Notes under the pieces: generated by a model
The model's database searches: none
What the model was told of the DNA's origin: nothing
The model's input: only the letters and a program-made list of their open reading frames with translations
Position numbers and translations under genes: made by a program
Source of the DNA: OLB11 sp044234005
Lineage (GTDB): Bacteria; Bacteroidota; Bacteroidia; Chitinophagales; Chitinophagaceae
DNA: 36,808 bases
Reading direction: 5' to 3'
NCBI GenBank assembly: GCA_044234005.1
Contig: JBIIJE010000014.1
Coordinates: 1-36,808, forward strand
Shown here: in pieces, positions 9,436 to 18,621 of the stretch
Position numbering within the stretch: the stretch's first letter is position 1
How the letters are laid out: each line of letters starts with the position of its first letter

Positions 9436-10257
9436 ATGAAGCAACTCACAAAGGAAGCTGTTCAAAGTATTTATGTACCACGGCAACCTCAATCGAATAA
9501 AGGTAGCCATGGACATGCTTATTTAGTTGCGGGTAATAGTTTGCGCATGGGCGCAGCAATTATAGCTGCTAAAGCTTGTATGAGAGCTGGTGTAGGTTTG
9601 CTTACATTAAATATTCCCTTTGAGGAGAGATGTATTATTCAAATAGCATTGCCAGAAGCAATGTTGGTTTCTTGCATTGATCATAAAGCAATGCCTAATA
9701 GTTTCCAAGCATTCGGTATCGGACCTGCGATAGGCATTAGCGATAGTGAGAGTAAAATGTTAGGTAATTTTCTAAATAACATCAATCATCCTGTTGTGAT
9801 AGATGCGGATGCAATTACTTTACTATCTAATCATCCAGCGTATTGGGAAAGTATAAATGAAGGAAGCATTCTTACACCCCACGTGAAAGAGTTTGATAGA
9901 TTATTTGGCACACATGATTCAGTAGAAGCAAGAATCAACACAGCAATTGTTCAGGCTAAAAATCGTCGTATTATTATTGTGCTCAAAGATCAACACACTA
10001 TCATTACAGATGGGGAAAGTACCTACTATAACAATTTCGGTAATAGCGGATTGGCAAAAGGAGGCAGTGGGGATGCATTGACCGGTATTATCTTATCTTT
10101 TATGGCGCAGGGTTATCCATCTTTACATGCATCGTTGATGGGTGTTTTCATTCATGGAAATGCAGCTGATATTACGCTGAAATCCCAAAGTGTAGAGAGT
10201 ATGTTAATTACGGATGTAATTGAGAATATTGGCTCAGCATTTAAGTTAATATCTTAA
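9436..10257 (+). CDS. nnrD: ADP-dependent NAD(P)H-hydrate dehydratase
   Basis: About 273 residues. The protein belongs to the YjeF C-terminal (ribokinase-like) family that restores hydrated, damaged NAD(P)H using ADP or ATP. Visible motifs are NKGSHGHAYLVAGN near the start, TPHVKEFDRLFG in the middle, and GLAKGGSGDALTGII, the nucleotide-binding and catalytic loop. I chose the ATG at 9436 because the residues before it in the same frame (from TTG 9427) are not part of the family. In many bacteria the epimerase domain NnrE is fused to the N-terminus. Here only the dehydratase is present, and no epimerase gene is in the window. Confidence 0.92.
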   Translation: MKQLTKEAVQSIYVPRQPQSNKGSHGHAYLVAGNSLRMGAAIIAAKACMRAGVGLLTLNIPFEERCIIQIALPEAMLVSCIDHKAMPNSFQAFGIGPAIGISDSESKMLGNFLNNINHPVVIDADAITLLSNHPAYWESINEGSILTPHVKEFDRLFGTHDSVEARINTAIVQAKNRRIIIVLKDQHTIITDGESTYYNNFGNSGLAKGGSGDALTGIILSFMAQGYPSLHASLMGVFIHGNAADITLKSQSVESMLITDVIENIGSAFKLIS

Positions 10258-10421
10258 TCTCAAAATCTTTAGTAAATTATACCTTCTAGAATAATTTGAG
10301 CGGAAAGCTGCTATTTTACTTTTCTTTAAACACTTGTATCTAACACTTCTCTGATTGGCAAGGAGTAGCTTTGAGACTGCCTTCGTGTATAAGATTTATG
10401 AGGCAAATTATCACTAGCACG

Positions 10422-10433
10422 GAATTCGAATTC
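10422..10433. promoter_or_regulatory. 12-bp palindrome GAATTCGAATTC upstream of the unknown secreted cluster
   Basis: This perfect palindrome lies about 115 bases before the GTG at 10549 in a 291-base gap with no gene. It could be an operator for the downstream cluster, or chance. A TATATTTA box five bases before the GTG is a near match to the -7 element. Confidence 0.2.
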
Positions 10434-10548
10434 AGTTGCTAATTATGTGCTTACACAAATTTATGGAAATGAAGCTTCTTTTTCATCTAACATTTGCACT
10501 TATTAATGTGCCATATAATTTTATAATCAAAACGGTATATTTACAAAA

Positions 10549-11496
10549 GTGAAAAACATACTTTTTATATTGCTTTTTTCTCTAGTGTCTAAGAGCTTTT
10601 TACAAGCGCAATGCCAAGCTGTGTTGACGTTAACAGAGGCTGCACTTAGTGAAATTCATGATGTGTATCAATTTACTTGCTTCAATAAAGAGCCAAAAAA
10701 CCGTTTAGATGTTTTACTCAAGCAATGTCTTAATCCTAATAAGGTTATAGATAGTAGTTTTTATGATTGGACTAAAGTAAGTCCAATGCTAAAACCTATA
10801 GATAGGTTTCAGTACGAAAAAATAGTTGATGAAATTGGCAAGCAAAAAAAAGAAGGTGCCTATTTATTGCTGCATTTATATGTTTTGCTTCCATTCAAAA
10901 TGCAAGATGATATGTCGTTATTTGTTGGTCTTACATCTAGTATTCATTATTACAAAGCCTCATCGGTGATTAACAAGTATTTTTTGAACAATGCCATAAG
11001 TACAAAATTACCCAAGCAAGATTTTGAGAATGCGGTTTTTGCCAAAAGTTTATTATTGAAAAGTAAGTATTTAAGTAAGATTAAGTATTGCAAACTACTA
11101 GAAGGAGATGCAATGGCACTTTATGAAATGAAAAAAACCGACCCCAAACCTTATGACGATGCAATTATTGCCGTTATTAATAAATATATCAATAAAAATA
11201 AGGCGCTAAAAAATTATTTTTCAATTGATTCTATTTTTTTAGAGGTATATCAGTTACCATTTAGGGCAGATGCTGAATTAAATAGTTACGGCACAAAAGA
11301 GGGTACTTCTGATGGTGTTAGCTACAATCAATTAGGTATCATCATAAATGTTGGTGTGGACGAGAATAATCAAAGTAGAGCTATCGAAAGAGTATATACC
11401 ATAACTAATCACCCCGAAAGAGGGCAGACTATTTTAGAGCCTAAATATGATGTTGGTTTTGTAACAAGAATAAGAATTGCGCGTGAACAAGAGTAG
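10549..11496 (+). CDS. Secreted protein of unknown function, first of two tandem paralogs
   Basis: 315 residues from a GTG start. The N-terminus MKNILFILLFSLVSKSFLQA is a signal peptide with likely cleavage after QA. The mature protein is mostly helical, without cysteine clusters, lipobox or T9SS tail. I recognise no family. Two stretches have counterparts in the next gene: AIIAVINKYINKNKAL followed by IDSIFLEV, and QLGIIINVG followed by ERVYTI. This suggests an old tandem duplication. The stop overlaps the start of the next gene, so the two should be translated from one message. A periplasmic or extracellular role is likely; nothing more can be said from sequence. Confidence 0.6.
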   Translation: MKNILFILLFSLVSKSFLQAQCQAVLTLTEAALSEIHDVYQFTCFNKEPKNRLDVLLKQCLNPNKVIDSSFYDWTKVSPMLKPIDRFQYEKIVDEIGKQKKEGAYLLLHLYVLLPFKMQDDMSLFVGLTSSIHYYKASSVINKYFLNNAISTKLPKQDFENAVFAKSLLLKSKYLSKIKYCKLLEGDAMALYEMKKTDPKPYDDAIIAVINKYINKNKALKNYFSIDSIFLEVYQLPFRADAELNSYGTKEGTSDGVSYNQLGIIINVGVDENNQSRAIERVYTITNHPERGQTILEPKYDVGFVTRIRIAREQE

Positions 11497-12457
11497 ATTT
11501 TTATTGATAATGATAGTAATCATTTTCGCAGTTAATTATAATACGATTGCACAATATAAGCATGCAACTGAGCTTGTAAATTTGAAGGATAGCACATTGC
11601 ATCGTTTTACAAATATTTTTGATTTATATACGCTAAGCGATAAGCGGAATGCAGGCCTTCGAAAGAGTATTAATAAGATTCTAAAGGCAAAAACCGATGA
11701 GGAAGTAGCTATTTGTATTGATGAAATTTTGCAACAAAGGAATCCTTTAGATCTGCATGTAATAGGCCTCGATTACTACTTTAAAAATAAGCAACCCATA
11801 CCAGGAACGAATGTGGAATTATTTATGAGTAGATTGAAAAATCAGAACGTATATGCCAAAATCAACAAGGTCTATCAATACGGCTGTGACGAAAATGAAC
11901 ACTTGCGAGATAGTGTACAAGCCAAGATAGGTTGGATTTATGGTTATGGCTCTATTTATTATTTATCACCTAATGACAGTATGTATTTGCAAAGCATGAA
12001 AAGACTAAATACGAATTATTTAGATGAAGAAGTAGAAGCCATTATTGAAAAGTATTTGGAAGATGTACAGCCAATTTTTAAGTATGATATCAGTTCAATA
12101 CTTAGGGAAATAAGAAGTTTGGATGGTGTAAAAGATATTATACATGATGGTTGCCTTATAAAAACACTTGGGCTACCTGGCTTTGATCAGATAGGAGTTT
12201 TATATGTGAAAGGTACAGATACTGTCGAACGGGTTTATACGATACAAATTGGAAGATATACTCGTTTACACATTGGTAAGTGGCTTAATTTGCCATTAAA
12301 AAGTACCGATGAGTTGTGGTATAAGGGTGTGGATTATGGATTGCACTATATACAACGTACTCGAAAGCAATGCGAGCAAAATGCTGCCGAGCACGAAAAA
12401 AGTAGGAAGGAATATGAAGAATACTTAAAGGCAAAAGAAAATGAAATTAAGAAGTAG
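11483..12457 (+). CDS. Secreted protein of unknown function, second of two tandem paralogs
   Basis: About 324 residues. I prefer the GTG at 11483 (MNKSRFLLIMIVIIFA...) over the TTG at 11477, because it gives a compact signal peptide ending TIAQ. It overlaps the upstream gene by 14 bases. The body is helical; VEAIIEKYLEDVQP, then ISSILREI, then FDQIGVLYVKG and VERVYTI align by eye with the upstream protein. The C-terminus is a charged stretch rich in E and K (HEKSRKEYEEYLKAKENEIK). There is no lipobox or sorting tail. It overlaps the next gene by 17 bases, again suggesting coupled translation. Function unknown. Confidence 0.6.
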   Translation: MNKSRFLLIMIVIIFAVNYNTIAQYKHATELVNLKDSTLHRFTNIFDLYTLSDKRNAGLRKSINKILKAKTDEEVAICIDEILQQRNPLDLHVIGLDYYFKNKQPIPGTNVELFMSRLKNQNVYAKINKVYQYGCDENEHLRDSVQAKIGWIYGYGSIYYLSPNDSMYLQSMKRLNTNYLDEEVEAIIEKYLEDVQPIFKYDISSILREIRSLDGVKDIIHDGCLIKTLGLPGFDQIGVLYVKGTDTVERVYTIQIGRYTRLHIGKWLNLPLKSTDELWYKGVDYGLHYIQRTRKQCEQNAAEHEKSRKEYEEYLKAKENEIKK

Positions 12458-13727
12458 GTATTTTTTTGTCACTTTACAGTTCGTCTTATTACAGCAATTT
12501 GCTATTGCACAACAATGTGGCTATGAAGGTTTTGGTGCATACATTGTACAAGTAAAAGATTTTGATACCGATTCTCTAATCAATGGATTACAACTTAAAT
12601 TAGTGTATGATAAAAATACTGATGTAAAAGAAATCGGTATGGATAAAGGCTATGATGATTTATTATGTGCTGAGCCATATTATTTTTGGCAATCTAATAA
12701 AATAAAAGCCGTCAATTGCAGCCTTGTGAGTATTATGCGCAAACCTTTATCAATTGCTGGAAATAATTATTTATGCATTGTTCCTATTAAGAATGATGTT
12801 TGGGCATTGAGTCATTTTGCGCATCATAGCAGTTTTTTGGGCAGCATAAGATATTTCGGCGATAGAGAAAGTAATTATAGTGAACAAGAAAGAGATGATG
12901 ATGAATTAGTGCCGCAGTATTTTCTAAAAGTGCACATTACGGATGTAGATGATAAAAAAAATGGAGGAATATATGATGATGCTATTTGTAAAATACCGAT
13001 TGCAAGTGTAATAGATATTTGTGCTACAGAAAAAAATACAAATACTGAATATGTAAATAAAGAACTGCAAGCAAAAACCTTAGTCATTCGGCTTAAGAAG
13101 AATAGTCGGGATTATGAGCCAATTGTGCTTAGCAAATATTTCGATAATTATTTAGTGCCATTTTACGAGGCTAGATTAATGGACGAAACAGTACTAAATG
13201 GTGAATTGATGTGCATCGGGTTGTATAGCGAACAAAGTGGGAAAAATGCCCAGCTAATATATCCTCCAGCTTCTTGTAATGCAGAAAAAATTTGGGATGC
13301 TAAGAACTATGAAGTTTTAAATTGGCGAAACGATAGAGTGCGTCAATGTAAGGTTTTTCGTGTGCCATCCACAAATACAAGTCCAAATGCTCGTAGGCGA
13401 GAAGCCTTTATGTATTATTGCTTCAACCCTCAAAACAATTTGTATCACATAGACACACTTTTTAACAATAAAGAGAATGTCTATTACAATGATCAAACAC
13501 ATCAGATTATAGCAACAAATTATGCTATCGGAGATGCTGCCAATTTTATTATTAGTTATAAATTAGTAAATGATAATTGGGAATATTTAAGCACAGAAAG
13601 GATTCCTCATCAAAATATTGAAAAAAAACCAAAGTTTAGTGGCGATGCCATATTGCATCATCGAAAAACCTGCAAGAAAATTGCCTCTACAATATTTTAC
13701 GGACGAGTCTTTAAAATCTATTTCTGA
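12441..13727 (+). pseudogene. Large secreted protein of unknown function, N-terminal part before a frameshift
   Basis: The frame gives 428 residues and begins with a signal peptide, MKLRSRYFFVTLQFVLLQQFA, ending IAQ. I do not recognise a domain. At about 13620 the reading meets an A8 run (13621-13628). After it this frame continues for only about 35 unconvincing residues to the stop, while the next frame opens for a further 460 codons with no signal peptide of its own. The two frames differ by one base, and A7 would join them as NIEKNQSLVAM. The intact product would be about 850 residues. This is a frameshifted gene, a slippage-controlled gene, or a sequence error. Confidence 0.6.
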
Positions 13728-15003
13728 TACTTTTTGGATAGTAAATATTGGCAAAGCAGATGCTGAATTGCGAAAAGAATTTGCGAGCAATTTTTCAATA
13801 CCCACTAAAGTGCCAGCAGGCGGTCGTGCACCTATTGTGTACCGAAGAAGTTTTTTTTCAGACAGAAATGATTCGAGAAGTTCAAGCTTTGGAATTGTAT
13901 TGCAACCAATAGTTGATATAGCAGAGATGGCTAGAATTAAATATTTTAATACCACACTAGAAGTGAGTATGGAATATAGTATTTTAAGAAGTGATGCAAA
14001 AGCGACAAGTAACGACAGTAAACAATTTGAAATGCTTTATGAAGGTAAAGATAAATATGTAGTTAAGACTGATGATAGTGGATATGTTGTAAGCAAAGGT
14101 GCTCAAACATCTGATGGTATTAAATATAGTATTTGGTTTGATAGGGACATGCAAAATGGACAGTTCACACCACATCAAGAAATGAAGATTATACACATAA
14201 ATTTATTAAATGCAAACATTAAGAAGTGTAATGTTACAATAATCAATGGGTGGTCTGTAAGTGCTGATAAAAGTGGGGAAGACAGAATTTTTGTAAATCG
14301 TATGGTGCGCACAATTATTGTTAGTAATGATAGTGCAAGTATTATTATTCCAATAGATTTTGATAGGCTAGAGCAAGAAACAACAATCAATGCCTATTTG
14401 TTAAAACCGAAGGAAACATTCATTTATCTGAATAAAGTAAAGGTACCTTGCGATTTTAAGCGTGAAAACTATATTGTAAAATTTGAAGAAAGATATCTTG
14501 CTTCCTTAAAAAAGGGTACTAGTTTAAATGAAATTGTTTTGAAAAATTATTTTGTAGACCTGAAAGAGTTGTTCTCGAAAATAAGTTACGGTAATAGTAA
14601 AACAAAAGCTTTTGGAAATCATTTTTTGTTGGATTTAAGTGCATGTTCTAATCATGAAATTCAAGAGATTAAAAGAATGTTGCACAATGACGAAAATCTA
14701 AAGCATCTTGATTTTGTATTACATGATAATACCTATAGCCATTGTGATAACACTGTAATTATTTATAATTTACAAAATTTTGATTTGAATAATGAACAGC
14801 TCAGACTCATAAATAAACTTGGTTTTAAGTTAGCTACAACTACTTTAGCGCCTTCACACAAACAATATAATTTTTTATACGAATCAAAAATTGCGGATGG
14901 CGATTTTTTTGAAGCTTACAATAAACTCAATGAATTATTGCCAGCGTTTCAGGTGAGTTTTAACATTTATGGAATGCTAGGATTCGATACAATGAAAGAG
15001 TAA
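13618..15003 (+). pseudogene. Large secreted protein of unknown function, C-terminal part after a frameshift
   Basis: The frame is open for 461 codons from a TTG at 13618 that lies inside the upstream reading frame, and the first 110 bases overlap it. There is no signal peptide and no plausible ribosome site of its own, so it is best read as the second half of the gene starting at 12441. The sequence is a mix of strand-rich stretches (such as VTIINGWSVSADKSG and SASIIIPIDFD) with a C-terminal region containing FLLDLSACSNHEIQEIKRML. No T9SS tail is visible. I recognise no family for it. Confidence 0.55.
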
Positions 15004-15573
15004 GCCCAATCATGTAATTGAAATACATTTTTTAATAACTTATTTGCATGATTACTTACCTAATAATTGTAGTGCCTAATCTTTTTTACGCTGACGATTT
15101 ACAACAATGTTTAATTAATTTAGTTTTAGAATGTCATTTTATATAAGTGGGTAGGATTAGGTTGAATGCTATGAATATTAAGTATTGATGTAATACAATG
15201 GAATTTGAATTAAACTATGTTGTCGAATAAATAGAATCGTAAGAGTATGATACCGTTTTATGAAAATTTATGAAGCCGAATCAAGTGTTAAGTTGTTAAT
15301 ATCAAATATTGGAAATACTTTATAGCACAATTTCTCAATTACAATTGTGGTGTTTGTTTATTTTGTGTGTGTCGACATTCACCAAAAGGAAATTTGCAAC
15401 CAATGCGGTATATTCCCTGAATCACATTTTCGCAGAAACGAATGCTATAGCCTTTAAATGTGACTTAACTTCAGCGTATATTCGCAAAGAATCTTCAGTC
15501 GGAGATATTAATATGAGAACTACCTTGGCACGCCAATTTATATTCCTATTTGGTTATGCTAGAACTTAAGTTT
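15004..15573. other. Intergenic region, no supported gene
   Basis: 570 bases inside the unknown secreted cluster. The only open frame of note (15309-15569 +) starts at TTG, has no recognisable sequence and overlaps the next real gene, so I do not call it. The gap separates the broken large gene from the next secreted gene, which therefore probably has its own promoter. Confidence 0.4.
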
Positions 15574-16179
15574 ATGAGAAAATTATTTATTCTTTACTTC
15601 TTATTGAATGTAAATTTTGTTTTTGCAGAATCTGCTAATCAAATCATTGCTGCTAATAATGAATTAGTCGATTCAAGTGCCACCATGATACAACTGGCAT
15701 CAAGCATTCAAGCAAACAGGTTTGGGTATTGGCAAAATGGTTCTTATACAATTTATATTAATATAGATACGATTGTGCATATGATTAAAAGAGATTATAA
15801 AGATCTTATTCGTGCTAGGGAAGCATATAAAACGGACACCGTCAACTATGCCAGATACACCCTGTATATCAATAGATTTTTCAAAGCATATAATCAATTA
15901 AAAACATCACGAAGCACTTTTGATTTGAAAAAAATTGTGGTTTATATCGGACCCGAAAATAAAGAACAAAATAGGGGAAATTCAGGCCTCATTGATTTAT
16001 ACCTAAAGAGATTAGTGTTTGCAGGAAATGCAATTGTTTATTATAAAGGCCGACAGATATATACTTTACAAGTAAGTGAGCAAGCAGATTCAGGTACCAT
16101 GTTCAGTTCTGTTACAAAAATCTTTTATGATTCTATAGAGAATTGTATCTATACAGAACAAAGATGGCAACAATGGTAA
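15574..16179 (+). CDS. Secreted protein of unknown function
   Basis: About 201 residues from the ATG at 15574. The upstream TTG at 15550 would place extra polar residues before the signal peptide. MRKLFILYFLLNVNFVFA is a clear signal peptide. The mature protein starts with a helical region and then has strand-like stretches (LKKIVVYIGPENK and AIVYYKGRQIYTLQV). No family is recognised. It is followed after 30 bases by a PKD-like lipoprotein gene, with which it is probably co-transcribed. Confidence 0.6.
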   Translation: MRKLFILYFLLNVNFVFAESANQIIAANNELVDSSATMIQLASSIQANRFGYWQNGSYTIYINIDTIVHMIKRDYKDLIRAREAYKTDTVNYARYTLYINRFFKAYNQLKTSRSTFDLKKIVVYIGPENKEQNRGNSGLIDLYLKRLVFAGNAIVYYKGRQIYTLQVSEQADSGTMFSSVTKIFYDSIENCIYTEQRWQQW

Positions 16180-16209
16180 CAGGCAACAATAATGAATAAT
16201 AAAATTAAT

Positions 16210-16530
16210 ATGAAAAATAAGGTTCTTTTAGTCGTAATTCTTCTAGCCATAATTAGCTGTAATAGAAAAAAATACAAAGCTTGCTTTACTACAAGTAAAG
16301 ATGTATATAGCGTTAACGAAAAAGTAGTTTGTAAAAACTGTTCTGACTTTGATGGCGGATTTACGAATTGTCTATGGGATTTTAGTGATAGTGCTTCAGG
16401 AGTGATTTATAACAGTGGCTTAGATAGTGTGACCTATACTTATACACAAAAAGGATTGAAGAGAATAAAATTAAGGATTGGCGAAAAGGAAAATGGTTCG
16501 GAAGCAGAGAATACGATAGAAATTAAATAA
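16210..16530 (+). CDS. Small lipoprotein with a PKD-like domain
   Basis: About 106 residues. The ATG at 16210 gives MKNKVLLVVILLAIISC, a lipoprotein signal with the modified cysteine at residue 17; the ATG at 16192 would add six residues before it. The remainder fits one short PKD or Ig-like domain: VYSVNEKVVCKNCS, then CLWDFSDSASG, then VTYTYTQKGLKRIKLRI. PKD domains in Bacteroidota occur in surface and extracellular proteins and usually mediate protein or polysaccharide contacts. A single-domain lipoprotein suggests an anchoring or binding subunit for the neighbouring secreted proteins; that is inference. Confidence 0.65.
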   Translation: MKNKVLLVVILLAIISCNRKKYKACFTTSKDVYSVNEKVVCKNCSDFDGGFTNCLWDFSDSASGVIYNSGLDSVTYTYTQKGLKRIKLRIGEKENGSEAENTIEIK

Positions 16531-17113
16531 TAATTCTCCCTTAAAACATTCGAAATATTTATGGAGTTTAGATTCTATTGAGTCTTCTATATTGAAGGAT
16601 TAAATCATAAAATCTCAAGATAATTAGACGGATATGCGATTATCTATTCAAAGTCTACACGCAAGTTTTATATTTCATTAGACATGATAAAGCTAAATCT
16701 ACTGAGCTATTGCAAGGTTTATTCCTTAGCTTCAAAAGTAGTAACTATGTAAGTGACAAAGTAATTTAATTAGTAAATGACGTAAACTATATCATTTACA
16801 AATATGTTAATAATAATTGTTACAATGCTCATTATATGGCAAAAATAATCAACATGCTTTCATTATCAGTGAAACTAATTTTAGTCCGCTTTATGCTGAC
16901 GATTCACATATTATTATTTGTGTAAACCTACAAGAGCTTTCGACCTGCAATAATGGTAGTGTCCGAGTTTAATGAATAAATGGTAGAATCGCAAACACCA
17001 TATTATCGTTGAGCAAAACTTAATTGAGGGATTAAAATACTTGCCAAGCTAATTCCGATACAGAAAATAATATGTAACAGATTTATATTACACGATAGCT
17101 TCATTTTTTTTAA
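16531..17113. other. Intergenic region between convergent clusters, no gene seen
   Basis: About 580 AT-rich bases between two convergent transcription units. Short open stretches exist (for example near 16650-16770 +) but none exceeds what chance allows or resembles a family I know. No T-tailed terminator hairpin is evident. Confidence 0.4.
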
Positions 17114-18133
17114 TTAGTCTTTGACTAAAAATTTTCCTTTGGAAATTATTTTGTTTTCGGCGAATACTTGGTAATAGTAATGTCCACAACCTAAGCCTTT
17201 CATAGCTATTTCATTATGTTTTTGCGTCAATGAAGATTTTAAAACTACTTTGCCTAAGCTATTGTAAACAATAATTTTCCCTGTTCGAAAATCGGGATAT
17301 TTCAAGTCAATTATTAAATTATTATATACAGGATTTGGATATACCAGTGTCGAATTATGAAAGTCATAATCGACAGTGTTCAAAGCATTGCAAGCATTTA
17401 CTGCATTAAACATAACTTGCAAACTGTCAATGGGTTCAATACCATCACCGTCTTTAGTTCTCAATCCTAAATTCAAACTAGGTTGTTTGTATGCATCTGT
17501 TGGTAACGCTACTTGCAAAAAAGCAAATAATGAAGATGTATTTTGACTATTACATCTTGTATCAGCGCCTACAACATTTGCGCCTTGCATGGCAGCCATT
17601 AATCTGCAAGCAAGTGAACCGCTTGTGTTTCTAAAACCTGACTCCATAGAGTCTAAAATTGCTTGACCTTTTAAAATATTACCTTGTATTGCATAATGAA
17701 AACCGTTGATGCTTCCTGTGATATGATTTTTGTAGTCGATACAAGTGCTACCTGTATGAGCTGCTGCCGAAGGAATATTGCCATTAAAGCCAACAATCCC
17801 ATATTGCTTAAATTCTGGATTGTTAAGCGCATCATTCGATACTAGCCAAGTTATTATCTGGCCTGGTGTATCTCCAGCACGCATTCTTATTCGCGCATTA
17901 TCTTGATTCGCTTGTATGTAATAAGATTGCGTATTTATAACACCTGTATCAGGTAAAATATCTGCTAAAAAACTTGGGTCTGAATAGCCGGCAAAAAACA
18001 GATCTAAGCAAGAAGCACCTGCACTACCCACTTGGCGTGAAGTGCTGTCCAAAGCCACAATTGAAAATGTATCTTGGGCTTTACATAAATAGGAAGTACC
18101 TAAAAATGCAATGGAGAATAAAAATCTTTTCAT
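17114..18133 (-). CDS. DUF1028 (Ntn-hydrolase-like) secreted protein with T9SS tail
   Basis: 339 residues. MKRFLFSIAFLGTSYLCKA is a signal peptide. The mature protein opens with DTFSIVALDSTSRQVGSAGAS, the start of the DUF1028 domain, which extends to about residue 235 (GLRTKDGDGIEPI near its end). DUF1028 proteins resemble Ntn hydrolases; their substrates are not established. The last 80 residues (LVYPNPVYNNLIIDL to IISKGKFLVKD) are a type A T9SS sorting domain, so the protein is exported across the outer membrane. Its ATG overlaps the stop of the upstream gene by one base (TAATG), linking it to the xylanase operon. Confidence 0.88.
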   Translation of the reverse strand: MKRFLFSIAFLGTSYLCKAQDTFSIVALDSTSRQVGSAGASCLDLFFAGYSDPSFLADILPDTGVINTQSYYIQANQDNARIRMRAGDTPGQIITWLVSNDALNNPEFKQYGIVGFNGNIPSAAAHTGSTCIDYKNHITGSINGFHYAIQGNILKGQAILDSMESGFRNTSGSLACRLMAAMQGANVVGADTRCNSQNTSSLFAFLQVALPTDAYKQPSLNLGLRTKDGDGIEPIDSLQVMFNAVNACNALNTVDYDFHNSTLVYPNPVYNNLIIDLKYPDFRTGKIIVYNSLGKVVLKSSLTQKHNEIAMKGLGCGHYYYQVFAENKIISKGKFLVKD

Positions 18134-18621
18134 TATTTTTTTCTTTTTCGTTCTCTAAGTAAATAACCAAATCCGAGTCTAGTTCGTAAATTACCATTTG
18201 TGAATCGCTCGTTCACATATGGACTTACTTCCAAGATAATATAAAGCGACTCTTTGTGCAAAGGTATGCTATGTCGTAAACCTAAATCTAAATAGTAACC
18301 ATTGATAGTTTTTAAATTATCCATATGATTTAGAGGATTAAAAGCAATCCCAAAACCATAATTTATTGTTGCTTTTTGGTGTATCTCAATAAAGTTTTCA
18401 GCATGATCAATTCTCTTCATAAATGAGTGATATCTTCTCACGCCAAATTCCATATTCATGTTGTTAAAAAACGAATTGGTTTCTATTTTATAATCTGCAT
18501 GAAAGTTCTTTGCAATGCCATGGGTAATGCCCAACATATTTTGCCATGGATAATAACTTACCACACTTTGTGCAAAAATAGATTTACTAAAGAAGAGTAA
18601 AACTATAAATATATATTTCAT
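18133..18621 (-). CDS. Small outer-membrane-like secreted protein
   Basis: 162 residues. MKYIFIVLLFFSKSIFA is a signal peptide. The rest alternates polar and hydrophobic residues with short turns (FGVRRYHSFM, INYGFGIAF, YYLDLGLRHS, YIILEVSPYV, RLGFGYLL), the look of a small beta-barrel or a barrel fragment. It ends in a basic RERKRKK tail rather than an aromatic residue, which is unusual for a barrel. No family is recognised. It starts within the stop of the GH10 gene (ATGA overlap) and ends within the start of the DUF1028 gene, so it is part of a translationally coupled operon. Confidence 0.6.
   Translation of the reverse strand: MKYIFIVLLFFSKSIFAQSVVSYYPWQNMLGITHGIAKNFHADYKIETNSFFNNMNMEFGVRRYHSFMKRIDHAENFIEIHQKATINYGFGIAFNPLNHMDNLKTINGYYLDLGLRHSIPLHKESLYIILEVSPYVNERFTNGNLRTRLGFGYLLRERKRKK

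Noticed and set aside
13587..13955. 122-codon frame on the - strand opposite the broken secreted gene, with a lipobox-like start
   Set aside because: It lies wholly antisense to a much longer coding frame and its sequence looks like the reverse of that frame; no family match.
15309..15569. 86-codon open frame on the + strand before the 15574 secreted gene
   Set aside because: It starts at TTG, has no signal peptide in a sensible place, shows no family resemblance, and overlaps the next gene.
15085..16990. Similar short words (gctgacgatt, aataaat..agaatcg) in the two gaps at 15.0-15.3 kb and 16.8-17.0 kb
   Set aside because: The words are short and their spacing differs between the two places, so a real dispersed repeat is not supported.
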